Of a DNA stretch of 53,210 bases, positions 16,822-24,962 are shown one piece after another (position 1 is the stretch's first letter; every line of letters starts with the position of its first letter). Below the pieces are notes generated by a model. That model had not been told where the DNA came from, ran no database searches, and saw only the letters and a list, made by a program, of their open reading frames with translations. Made by a program: the position numbers and the translations under genes. The stretch comes from an uncultured Rhodospirillaceae bacterium. GTDB taxonomy: Bacteria > Pseudomonadota > Alphaproteobacteria > MPNO01 > UBA2964. The stretch is from the NCBI GenBank assembly GCA_913052165.1, contig CAJXEC010000005.1, positions 1 through 53,210 of the forward strand. The letters are read 5' to 3'.

Positions 16822-18291
16822 ATGTCGGATAGCCATCAGGTAAAAAGTAACCAGCAGCGGAATGAGGGTTACTCAGACCTTCGAGATCTCATCGAACGTT
16901 TTGAAGAAATGGGGGAAATCGAAAAAGTTAATGGAGCCAATTGGAACCTTGAAGTTGCGGCCGTCGCAGAAACGGTGGCCGCTCAGGATCCTGGCCGGGC
17001 CCCTGCGCTTCTTTTTGATAACATTGAGGGCTATCCAGAGGGCTTTAGGATTTTAGCGGGCGGCGCAAATGGATTGCGGCGTCTCGCAGTTGTCATGGAT
17101 TTGCCAGATCCTGAAACCGAGATGGATTTAGTCAGATCAATGCGACGAAGAATGCGAACAAAGTTCGAGCCGATTCCACCCCTAAAAGTCTCTACCGGGC
17201 CTGTTATGGAAAATATCGATCGTGGCAGTGACATAAATATGTGGAAATTTCCGGTCCCATTTGTCCACGAACTTGATGGGGGGAGGTACATAGGAACTGA
17301 TGATCTCGTTATCATGCGTGATCCGGATACGGGTTGGGTTAACTGCGGCACCTACCGAACAATGGTGCATGACGAGACAAACGTCGCCGTTTGGATGTCC
17401 CCTGGTAAGCACGGGAGGTTAATTTCAGATAAATACTTCAAGCGCGGGGAAGACTGCCCGGTTCTGATTTCTTGTGGGCAAGACCCTCTCCTTTTTATCT
17501 CCGCTCACCAGGAAATTGATCCGGAGGTAGACGAGCTTGCGTACGCGGGTGGGCAAAGAGGGCGGGCGATTGAATATATCCCTTCCGAAGTCCACGGATT
17601 ACCCATTCCGGCGCACTCGGAAGTAGTAATTGAAGGCACAATGAGCCGGACCGAAATACGCGAGGAGGGTCCGTTTGGTGAATTCATGGGCTATTACGCA
17701 TCAAACGCTAGTGAATTGCCGGTCATAAAAGTAGAAAGGGTGTATTACCGAACAAATCCAATACTTACGCTTGCTGTTCCTTCTCGTCCCCCTGAAAATT
17801 TCACTTTTGCTCGGGCAACCGTGAAGTCAGCACTAATTTGGGATGAAATGGAAAAAGCCGGTATCCCCGGCGTGAAAGGGGTTTGGTGCCATGAGGCGGG
17901 TGCTGGTCGCTTGTTCAATGTGGTTGCAATAGAACAGCTTTATCCCGGGCACGCGTCCCAGGCCGCGATGGTCGCAACCAATTGCCACGCCGGCAATTAT
18001 GCCGGTCGATGGGTCGTAGTCGTTGATCAAGATATAGATCCCTCGAATATTTTCGATGTAGTTTGGGCCATGTCGACGAGATGCGATCCGCCTGAAGATG
18101 TTCAATTCATTAAACGGGCTTGGTCCACTCCGCTCGATCCCCTCTTGCGAGAGCCACCATGGCAAAATAATCGAGGTATAATTGATGCTTGTAGACCTTA
18201 TGGTTGGAAGGACGAGTTCCCGAAAGTAGCGGAGGCATCTCCTGAACTAAAAGCAAAAATAAGGGCAAAATTCCCGCAGCTTTATAAATAA
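16822..18291 (+). CDS. UbiD-family prenyl-FMN decarboxylase (copy 1)
   Basis: A 489-residue reversible (de)carboxylase of the UbiD/Fdc/aromatic-acid type. The catalytic triad is visible: Arg179 (NCGTYRTMVHD), Glu282 and Glu287 (EEGPFGEFMGYY). Metal and prFMN-binding neighbourhood residues lie in GWVNCGTYR and the long EVHGLPIPAHSEVVIEG. The enzyme removes or adds CO2 on aromatic, heteroaromatic or unsaturated acids and needs prenylated FMN from UbiX, which is not encoded here. It faces the flavin monooxygenase, so decarboxylation and hydroxylation of the same ring is plausible. Ubiquinone synthesis is less likely in this catabolic setting. Confidence 0.91.
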   Translation: MSDSHQVKSNQQRNEGYSDLRDLIERFEEMGEIEKVNGANWNLEVAAVAETVAAQDPGRAPALLFDNIEGYPEGFRILAGGANGLRRLAVVMDLPDPETEMDLVRSMRRRMRTKFEPIPPLKVSTGPVMENIDRGSDINMWKFPVPFVHELDGGRYIGTDDLVIMRDPDTGWVNCGTYRTMVHDETNVAVWMSPGKHGRLISDKYFKRGEDCPVLISCGQDPLLFISAHQEIDPEVDELAYAGGQRGRAIEYIPSEVHGLPIPAHSEVVIEGTMSRTEIREEGPFGEFMGYYASNASELPVIKVERVYYRTNPILTLAVPSRPPENFTFARATVKSALIWDEMEKAGIPGVKGVWCHEAGAGRLFNVVAIEQLYPGHASQAAMVATNCHAGNYAGRWVVVVDQDIDPSNIFDVVWAMSTRCDPPEDVQFIKRAWSTPLDPLLREPPWQNNRGIIDACRPYGWKDEFPKVAEASPELKAKIRAKFPQLYK

Positions 18292-18326
18292 GCCGCCGCG
18301 GTTGGACCTGATCTAAAGGAAGGGAA

Positions 18327-18375
18327 ACAGCACCGTCATTCAGGTGTCTTAGACCTCTAAAGCTGCAGGTGCTGT
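18327..18375 (+). repeat. Inverted repeat downstream of UbiD copy 1
   Basis: ACAGCACC at 18327-18334 is matched by GGTGCTGT at 18368-18375, with an inner AGGT/ACCT pair. It lies in the 271-bp gap between the UbiD gene and the convergent TSUP gene. No T run follows, so it may act as RNA structure rather than an intrinsic terminator. The rest of this gap shows nothing recognisable. Confidence 0.35.
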
Positions 18376-18562
18376 GTCTGCCGATCGGCTCAGTCAGATT
18401 TCGATTGAAAGAATAGAAACTTGGACTGGTTATCCGTGTCAATAGAAGGGGTTAGGACGGTGTTACTGATATAATTTTATTGTTGTCAAGCAGCCTAGCG
18501 AGTTTTTAAAGGTGGTGACGCTAATTTGTCTAAACAGGCTCAGAACCGGCCAGTAAAAAAGG

Positions 18563-19330
18563 TTAAAAAATACCGATTTCTGCCCCAGCGACATACAAAA
18601 GGCGAAGAGCTAGGGCCGTCATCAAAATTTTGAACGTCCGTCGAAACCAATGTTCGGGCATTTTGTTAAGGAAAAAACGGCCAGCAAAGTTGCCTAAGAT
18701 GCCACAGGCAATCATCGCTGCGATCAGAGGTAGGTAAGAACTCAAAGAGATACCCAGCAAGCCAAAAGCCACTAATTTGCAGATGTGTGATATTGCCATT
18801 AGCCCCGCCATGGTGGAGGCATGGTTTTGTCTGGTTTCCGAAGCTCCAGCCACGAACGGTCCGACCATTGTCCCCGTGGCGCTGACGAACATACCGATGT
18901 TGGTTGCAGCAAAGCCGAGTATTCCGAAGCGTTTTTTAATTGGCCCCAAAACGGTAAAACTCGGCATCCAAATCAGTACAATTATCATCAGGGCAATAAT
19001 TCCCTGCAAGGCTCCGGTAGGGAGAGCAATATAAATTTGGGCTCCCAGCGCGGCTCCCAGCACTGCCCCGATGGTAAAAGGTAAGAGAGTCTCTTTTAGG
19101 ACATATCGCCACATTATAATTGCCCGGCTAGAGCCAACACCCAGCTGAATAATAGTGTGCAAAGGGACCAAAATTGAGGGTGTAAAAAATATCGCCATCA
19201 CTGCCAAAAGGCCGAGCCCTCCCACGGTTCCGGTCAACATGCCGAGCATGGTGGTCGCAATGGTGGTTATAGATAAAAAAATAAATAGCCAGAGAGGGAC
19301 GTCGGGCACGCCTAGAAAGTTTGCTTCCAT
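18563..19330 (-). CDS. TSUP (TauE/SafE) family membrane transporter
   Basis: A 255-residue integral membrane protein with about eight hydrophobic segments, for example LWLFIFLSITTIATTMLGML, TVGGLGLLAVMAIFFTPS and GIIALMIIVLIWMPSFTVLG. It has the duplicated four-helix layout and glycine pattern of TauE/SafE permeases, which move sulfonates, sulfite or small organic acids across the inner membrane. The start MEANFLGVPDVPLWLF is preceded by a gap of about 207 bp to the divergent CoxM-type gene. Position suggests uptake or export of a substrate of the neighbouring enzymes. Confidence 0.88.
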   Translation of the reverse strand: MEANFLGVPDVPLWLFIFLSITTIATTMLGMLTGTVGGLGLLAVMAIFFTPSILVPLHTIIQLGVGSSRAIIMWRYVLKETLLPFTIGAVLGAALGAQIYIALPTGALQGIIALMIIVLIWMPSFTVLGPIKKRFGILGFAATNIGMFVSATGTMVGPFVAGASETRQNHASTMAGLMAISHICKLVAFGLLGISLSSYLPLIAAMIACGILGNFAGRFFLNKMPEHWFRRTFKILMTALALRLLYVAGAEIGIF

Positions 19331-19537
19331 TAGGAGTCCAATTTGATAACTTGATTGCTTATAGCCTTGAACGACCCTAGTTTATAGTTGCTCGTTGTCG
19401 CTGTTTTGAAATGCGGTTTGGCTTGGAGGCAATCCTCATAAATTTAGGGCTCTGGGGGTAGCGCTGAGGGACTGCTTGCGGCACTATTCGCATTGACAAG
19501 AAATTTTACAACCTAGGATTAGTAGGAGAAACCTAAT

Positions 19538-20407
19538 ATGGATCAAGTCCGTTATGAAGCGCCGAATTCACTCGACGCTGCAGTCGGGTTGCTGTCGGGA
19601 TCTGATGGTATGGCAAAAATTTTTGCTGGGGGCACCGATGTTATGGTGCAGATTCACTCGGATCTTATCGAGCCAGATTTAATTGTTAACGTGAAGAATA
19701 TTCCTGAATTGACAGGCATAACGCATTCGAATGGCTCCTTTACAGTCGGAGCAGCGACGCCAGTAGTCGAAATGCAGGAGCATAAAGAATTCTGCAAAAC
19801 GTGGCCTGGAGTTATTGAAGGAGCGGAATTAATCGGTTCAGTTCAGGTAAAAGGCCGATCAACGATTGTTGGCAACCTGTGCAATGCGTCGCCTGCGGCA
19901 GATTCGGTACCGCCGTGTATTGCTGCGGGAGCTACAGTCCGGATTGTTGGTCCTAACGGGGAACGTCAAGCGGCAGTGGAAGATATTGTTCTGGGACCGA
20001 GAAAAACATCTCTGGAGAAAGGTGAGATTATTGTTTCGACCACTTTTCCTGCCAGGCCGCCGCATTCAGGTGATTGTTACTTGAGGCTTACGCCTCGGAC
20101 AGAGATGGATATTGCCATTGTCGGTGCTGGGGTAAATCTGACACTTGATGACGCAGGGACCTGCATTGCGGCTCGTGTCTCGCTTGGCGCAGTGGCACCG
20201 CGATTTCTCTTAGTGAAAGAATGTGCAGATGCTTTAATAGGAAGTAAGGTTGACGATGAGGCCTTGGCGGCAATGGCGAAAGCCGCATCAGCCGCTGCCG
20301 ATCCGATATCTGACAAACGTGGAACAAAGGAGTACCGCATCAAGACAGCGGCTGTAATGGCCCGTAGGGCCGCGGAAAAGGCACTCGAGAGAGCGAGAGA
20401 AAACTAA
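19538..20407 (+). CDS. Molybdenum hydroxylase FAD subunit (CoxM-like)
   Basis: The 289-residue medium subunit of a xanthine-dehydrogenase-family enzyme. FAD contacts are visible in FAGGTDVMVQIH (around 29-40) and STIVGNLCNASPAADSVP (around 107-124), followed by the CO-dehydrogenase flavoprotein C-terminal domain. It passes electrons from the iron-sulfur subunit to the external acceptor. The stop codon TAA overlaps the ATG of the next subunit by one base. This is the only complete M-S-L operon in the window. Confidence 0.93.
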   Translation: MDQVRYEAPNSLDAAVGLLSGSDGMAKIFAGGTDVMVQIHSDLIEPDLIVNVKNIPELTGITHSNGSFTVGAATPVVEMQEHKEFCKTWPGVIEGAELIGSVQVKGRSTIVGNLCNASPAADSVPPCIAAGATVRIVGPNGERQAAVEDIVLGPRKTSLEKGEIIVSTTFPARPPHSGDCYLRLTPRTEMDIAIVGAGVNLTLDDAGTCIAARVSLGAVAPRFLLVKECADALIGSKVDDEALAAMAKAASAAADPISDKRGTKEYRIKTAAVMARRAAEKALERAREN

Positions 20408-20883
20408 TGGCAAAAGCACACGTGACAACAACAATTAATGGGGACGAGTACGAATTCCTCTGTGAACCGCAACAATCGCTCGTGGATGTATTGCGAAATG
20501 AGTTGCGACTTTCTGGCACAAAGGAGGGCTGTTCAACAGGGGATTGTGGGGCATGTAGTGTAATGATGGATGGACGCCTTGTTTGCTCGTGTCTTGTTCT
20601 TGCTGTTGAGGCCGAAGGGAAAGAGGTGGAAACCATCGAAGGTATGGGGACCGCAGATGATCTCCATCCACTGCAAAAACGATTTTTGGAGATCAACGGA
20701 CTGCAATGTGGGATCTGCACGCCCGGGATTTTAGTGGCAGCCAAAGCGCTCCTCGAGGAAAATGATAACCCCACCGAATCTGAGATAAGGTATTGGTTGG
20801 CCGGTAATCTGTGCCGGTGCACGGGTTACGATAAAGTCATTCGCTCCGTGCAGGCAGCGGCTGAGGATATGAGAAAGGGATAA
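20407..20883 (+). CDS. Molybdenum hydroxylase 2Fe-2S subunit (CoxS-like)
   Basis: A 158-residue small subunit with two [2Fe-2S] clusters. The plant-type cluster ligands are in EGCSTGDCGACSVMMDG with the fourth Cys in VCSC. The second helical cluster uses CGICTPG and CRCTGYDKV. It carries electrons from molybdopterin to FAD. It overlaps the FAD subunit by one base and is followed after 4 bp by the large subunit, so translation is coupled. Length is normal. Confidence 0.95.
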   Translation: MAKAHVTTTINGDEYEFLCEPQQSLVDVLRNELRLSGTKEGCSTGDCGACSVMMDGRLVCSCLVLAVEAEGKEVETIEGMGTADDLHPLQKRFLEINGLQCGICTPGILVAAKALLEENDNPTESEIRYWLAGNLCRCTGYDKVIRSVQAAAEDMRKG

Positions 20884-20887
20884 TTTC

Positions 20888-23161
20888 ATGGCAACGATTC
20901 TCGAAGAAAGTGGGTTTAACCCAGATGCAGATCTTAAAGTTGTTGGAACCAATCCGGTTAAACATGATGGTTTAGATAAGGTATTAGGTCGGGCCAAGTT
21001 TGGAGCTGATGCTTACCTACCTGGAATGCTGTATGGCAAGATTCTGCGGTCACCGCACGCCCATGCGATTATTAAATCAATTGACACGTCTAAGGCAGAG
21101 GCATTGCCAGGCGTAAAGGCAGTTATAACTTCAGCAGATTTCCCGGAGATTCCCCAGGGGACAGGCTGGGGAGATATGAGCCGTAATACCATCGCTCGCG
21201 AGAAGGCTCTTTTCGATGGTCATCCCGTCGCAGCGGTTGCAGCAACCTCAGAACAGGTGGCAAAGCGTGCTTGCAAACTTGTAGAGGTTGAATATGAGGT
21301 GCTTCCGCATGTCATCGACGTAGAGGACGCAATGGCAGAGGGCGCTCCTATCTTGCATGACTATATGCGCACGAAGGGTGATGAAAATGCGCTCGATGTA
21401 CCGACTAATGTTTGCGAGAAAATGGTCAGTAAGCTGGGTGACGTTGCTGTTGGTTTTGAAGCGGCCGATTGCGTAGTTGAACACGAATTTGACTCAAAAC
21501 CCATGCACCAGGGCTACATCGAGCCTCAGGGTTGTATCGCCGATTATTCCGAGGATGGCCTGGTCGAAGTCTGGACCTGCACCCAAGCACCATTTGTCTA
21601 CCGGGATCGTCTGTCAGCAGTGCTGAAAATTGACGCGGCTAAAATCAACGTGCAGCAGTCTGAACTTGGTGGAGGTTTCGGTGGTAAAACCGGTTTCTAT
21701 GCGGAACCTTTAGCTATTATTCTGTCAAAGAAAGCGAGCGCTCCGGTTAAGATGACTCTGACGCGGGCTGAGGTCTTCAGAGGTACAGGGCCCGTCTCCG
21801 GGACAAAATCGCGCATTAAAATGGGATGCACCAAAGATGGTAAGATTACGGCGGCAGAAGCGGATTTATATTTCCAAACGGGCCCCTATACCGGCTCCAT
21901 GTATTTTAATGCGCCAAACGCAATGTTCACTCGCTATGAGTTGGAGAATGTCTACATAGAGGCTTATGAGGTTGTTTCGAATAGACCGAAAGTTAACTCT
22001 TTTCGTGCTCCTTGTGTTCCACAGATTGTCTTTGGTGTGGAAGGTATCATTGATGAAATGGCCAAAAAGGTTGGTATGGATCCCATTGATTTCCGGCTAA
22101 AAAACGCCGCGAAGGAAGGGCACACAACGATCTATGGTGATACTTGGGGACCTGTTGGTTTTATAGAAACTTTAGAGGCAGCCAAGGAGACTGATCATTA
22201 CAAGACACCGGTAAAGGACGGTGAAGGCCGAGGAATCTCATGTGGATTTTGGTTTAATCGAGGGGGTGAAACTTCCTCAACTATGACTCTGGCGCCTGAC
22301 GGAACTGTCACCATCGCGACCGGGACCGCGGATGTGGCTGGGTCACGTATATCGATAGCCATGATGGCCGCAGAAGAACTTGGAATTAGTGTTGATAAAG
22401 TGCGGGTACGTATGGCTGACACAAATTCTTTGGGGTTTAACAGAGTTACAGCCGGCAGTAGGACAACATTTTCTGTAGGTATGGTTGTCGTTGACAATGC
22501 CCGTAAGTGTATCACTGAACTGTGCAGACGCGCCGCCAATATTTGGGGTGTTGCGGAAGAAGAGGTGGTTTACGAAGATGGGCAGGTTAAACCCGCCAGC
22601 TCGAATGTTGGAGACTTTGAGCCTATGTCCGTTGGTGAAATAACATCTAAAACTACAATGACCAATGGGGCTATTGTTTCCTCATCATCAATGAATGTGA
22701 CTGGGGCTGGTCCCGGGTTTGGCGTGAACATCGTCGACTTAAAAGTTGATGAAGGCACTGGGCGTGTTGATGTTCTTCGGTGGACTGTTGTTCAGGATGC
22801 TGGAAAAGCAATTCACCCGGTCCAGGTGGAAGGACAACTTCAGGGTGCAGCAATTCAGGGCATGGGTTGGGCTCTCAATGAAGAATATATTTACACAGAT
22901 GAGGGTAAACTCGATAATCCTGGTTTTCTTGATTATAGAATGCCAGTGGCATCAGACGCGCCCATGGTTGATTGTAAGATTGTCGAAATCCCAAACCCCA
23001 AACACCCGTTCGGGCTGAGGGGTGTTGGCGAGGTGCCGGTGGTCCCAACGATGGCTGCTGTTGGCAACGCGATCACCGATGCGATCGGCATCAGGCCGAC
23101 GTCTTTGCCGATGTCACCACCAAAACTCTTGAAGTTAATAGAAGAACGAGATGCCGGTTAA
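20888..23161 (+). CDS. Xanthine dehydrogenase family molybdopterin-binding subunit (copy B)
   Basis: The 757-residue catalytic subunit completing the M-S-L operon. It has the hammerhead start KHDGLDKVLGRAKFGADAYL, molybdopterin segments GGGFGGKTGFYAEP and NSFRAPCVPQIVFGVEG, and the catalytic glutamate in LRGVGEVPVVPTMAAVGNA. The NSFRAPCVPQ loop differs from the Cys loop of CO dehydrogenase and is closer to nicotinate- or hydroxybenzoyl-CoA-type enzymes, but the substrate cannot be named. An intrinsic terminator ends the operon 24 bp after the stop. Confidence 0.93.
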   Translation: MATILEESGFNPDADLKVVGTNPVKHDGLDKVLGRAKFGADAYLPGMLYGKILRSPHAHAIIKSIDTSKAEALPGVKAVITSADFPEIPQGTGWGDMSRNTIAREKALFDGHPVAAVAATSEQVAKRACKLVEVEYEVLPHVIDVEDAMAEGAPILHDYMRTKGDENALDVPTNVCEKMVSKLGDVAVGFEAADCVVEHEFDSKPMHQGYIEPQGCIADYSEDGLVEVWTCTQAPFVYRDRLSAVLKIDAAKINVQQSELGGGFGGKTGFYAEPLAIILSKKASAPVKMTLTRAEVFRGTGPVSGTKSRIKMGCTKDGKITAAEADLYFQTGPYTGSMYFNAPNAMFTRYELENVYIEAYEVVSNRPKVNSFRAPCVPQIVFGVEGIIDEMAKKVGMDPIDFRLKNAAKEGHTTIYGDTWGPVGFIETLEAAKETDHYKTPVKDGEGRGISCGFWFNRGGETSSTMTLAPDGTVTIATGTADVAGSRISIAMMAAEELGISVDKVRVRMADTNSLGFNRVTAGSRTTFSVGMVVVDNARKCITELCRRAANIWGVAEEEVVYEDGQVKPASSNVGDFEPMSVGEITSKTTMTNGAIVSSSSMNVTGAGPGFGVNIVDLKVDEGTGRVDVLRWTVVQDAGKAIHPVQVEGQLQGAAIQGMGWALNEEYIYTDEGKLDNPGFLDYRMPVASDAPMVDCKIVEIPNPKHPFGLRGVGEVPVVPTMAAVGNAITDAIGIRPTSLPMSPPKLLKLIEERDAG

Positions 23162-23184
23162 GCGGCATCAAATCTCTTTTTTAA

Positions 23185-23212
23185 GGGGGAGCTGAGCTCC
23201 CCCTTTTTTTTT
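23185..23212 (+). terminator. Rho-independent terminator after the molybdenum hydroxylase operon
   Basis: GGGGGAGC (23185-23192), a TGA loop and GCTCCCCC (23196-23203) form a perfect 8-bp G+C-rich stem followed directly by nine Ts. A preceding T/A tract could extend the stem in the other direction. It is placed 24 bp after the large-subunit stop codon. Confidence 0.93.
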
Positions 23213-23241
23213 GACAAACAAATTTGTCTCAGTCGCATAAA
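23211..23241 (+). promoter_or_regulatory. Possible promoter with overlapping inverted repeat upstream of the EamA gene
   Basis: TTGACA at 23211-23216 begins inside the terminator T run. A weak CATAAA follows 19 bases later, a longer spacing than ideal. GACAAA at 23213-23218 is mirrored by TTTGTC at 23223-23228 (CAAA between), which could be an operator overlapping the -35 box. It lies 23-53 bp upstream of the transporter start. Confidence 0.4.
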
Positions 23242-23263
23242 TGTACCAAAAAATGATGTTCGA

Positions 23264-24151
23264 ATGGATTCTCCCAGGCGTTTTTTAGAAAATGACAATT
23301 TGCGAGGGATCTTTTGGATGACCGCAGCATCTTCTTTAGTCGCAGTGGCAGCAATTTCAATTCGTCACTTATCGACTGAATACACGGCGTTCCAGCTGGT
23401 ATTTATCAGATCGGTGCTTGGAACGGCGATGCTATTGCCATGGATAATAAGGAATGCCAGAGCAGGGCGATTAATCTCTACGCGCCTGCCAATGTATTGC
23501 ATCAGAACAGGGCTCAGCTACTCAGGGATGGTTTGTGTCTTTTATGCGCTATCAGTGATACAAATTGGTGAAGTTTATTCACTTCTATTTATCGTACCCC
23601 TGCTTACCGTCGTAATGGCTGTCTTTTTCTTGAGAGAAACTGCTCGGCTCTATACATGGTTAGCCTGCATGATGGCTTTTGCTGGAACACTCGTTATCTT
23701 AAGGCCAGGCAGTGTACCATTTAATGCTGCGGTGGGAGCCGTGCTCTACACGGCATTTGCTTATGCAGCAACAAATATTTGCATTAAATCGTTGAGTCGG
23801 ACAGACGATCCTGTGCAGATCACTATCTACGGTAATTTTTTGTCGCTGATCGTAGCCGGGGCAGGAGTGCTGCTCATCGGGGATAGTTGGGAGGGTTTTA
23901 GTTTGGATGATATCCCCTGGATGTTGGGCCTAGCGGTTTGTTATCTCTTTGCAGGGTTATTTCACACACGCTCAGTCGCTGCCGCCGATGCACGTGTAGT
24001 CCAGCCTTTTAACTTTCTTCGGCTACCTGTTGGCGTATTTCTGGCTTGGTGGCTATTTAATGAAATACCAAGCGTTTGGACTTGGGTAGGCGCATTTATG
24101 ATTTTTACCAGTTCCTACTATGTACTATGGCGTGAGAAAGGGCTGAATTGA
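23264..24151 (+). CDS. EamA/DMT-superfamily transporter
   Basis: A 295-residue inner-membrane protein with about ten hydrophobic helices in two EamA repeats. The first contains GMVCVFYALSVIQIGEVYSL and FIVPLLTVVMAVFFLRET; the second contains GLAVCYLFAGLFHTRSVAAA and FLRLPVGVFLAWWLFNEIPS. The family exports amino acids, purines or other small metabolites. It is insulated from the upstream operon by the terminator and has its own possible promoter. It converges on the SGNH gene with 16 bp between the stops. The substrate is unknown. Confidence 0.9.
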   Translation: MDSPRRFLENDNLRGIFWMTAASSLVAVAAISIRHLSTEYTAFQLVFIRSVLGTAMLLPWIIRNARAGRLISTRLPMYCIRTGLSYSGMVCVFYALSVIQIGEVYSLLFIVPLLTVVMAVFFLRETARLYTWLACMMAFAGTLVILRPGSVPFNAAVGAVLYTAFAYAATNICIKSLSRTDDPVQITIYGNFLSLIVAGAGVLLIGDSWEGFSLDDIPWMLGLAVCYLFAGLFHTRSVAAADARVVQPFNFLRLPVGVFLAWWLFNEIPSVWTWVGAFMIFTSSYYVLWREKGLN

Positions 24152-24167
24152 TCCAAAGATAGGAATA

Positions 24168-24962
24168 TTATCTCCCATAAAAACGCTTGACGGTATCGAA
24201 AGCGACTTTTTGCAGAAATTTAGCATCGGTTTCCTTCACTCTACCGAAATAATCATAATTATTGCCAACGGGGGAAGTCTCATAAAGGCTGGTAAAAACC
24301 ACGCACGCTGCCAAATAGGTTCCCAACAATGAGGGATGTGATCCATCGAAATCTTTATGTAGTTTAACATCAGGTTTACGCGCATAAGCTTCGTCAAAAG
24401 CCAGACCTACTGGGATCACAAGTGCTTTAATAGCATTACCGGTCTCAACATATCTTCTCGCGAGCACCGCTGTCATGGCAGCGTCAAAACGTCCGTGGAA
24501 TTTCGCGTAAGCGGGCGTCATGTAGAGGATTGGAATGGCGCCGGCTTCAATTATTTTTTGGGAGAAATATTTTACTGTTTTATTGAACAGAAGATGACGC
24601 TTTTTTGACCAACCAAGGGCACTCCCTTCCTGTAAAATTACAAACTGGAATGGCCGATCAATGCGCAGTTTGCCTGGCTTTAAATAGGCGTCTAAATGGT
24701 GATCCCTAAGAGCTCCACCGCTTATGGTGATAGATTTGAATTTTAGGTCTTTCTTAGAATGGATACGAGCTGCAACAACCATCCGGCGGACGTGGTTATG
24801 AATGCTATCGTTATAGTATAGATAGCTATTCCCCATAAAAAGAAGATGCGTTGGATTTTTTATATTCAGGCTTTTTACCAGAGGTTCAAGACAATGAGCC
24901 GGGTTTTGGATGAATAAAAAACATATGAAAAACGCGAATAGGGTTGTTCTTTTAGAACTCAA
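24168..24962 (-). CDS. Secreted SGNH/GDSL-like hydrolase
   Basis: A 264-residue protein with a signal peptide (hydrophobic segment FAFFICFLFIQNPAHC, residues about 9-24), so probably periplasmic. SGNH-type blocks are visible: LLFMGNSYLYYND, with the Ser of GNS in the nucleophile position; a glycine block at SGGALRDHH; and the C-terminal DGSHPSLLGTYLAA with the Asp/His pair. The family includes esterases and carbohydrate deacetylases. The TTG start overlaps the previous stop (TTGA), so it is translationally coupled as the last gene of a four-gene operon. Its secreted location contrasts with the cytoplasmic enzymes upstream. Confidence 0.75.
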   Translation of the reverse strand: MSSKRTTLFAFFICFLFIQNPAHCLEPLVKSLNIKNPTHLLFMGNSYLYYNDSIHNHVRRMVVAARIHSKKDLKFKSITISGGALRDHHLDAYLKPGKLRIDRPFQFVILQEGSALGWSKKRHLLFNKTVKYFSQKIIEAGAIPILYMTPAYAKFHGRFDAAMTAVLARRYVETGNAIKALVIPVGLAFDEAYARKPDVKLHKDFDGSHPSLLGTYLAACVVFTSLYETSPVGNNYDYFGRVKETDAKFLQKVAFDTVKRFYGR

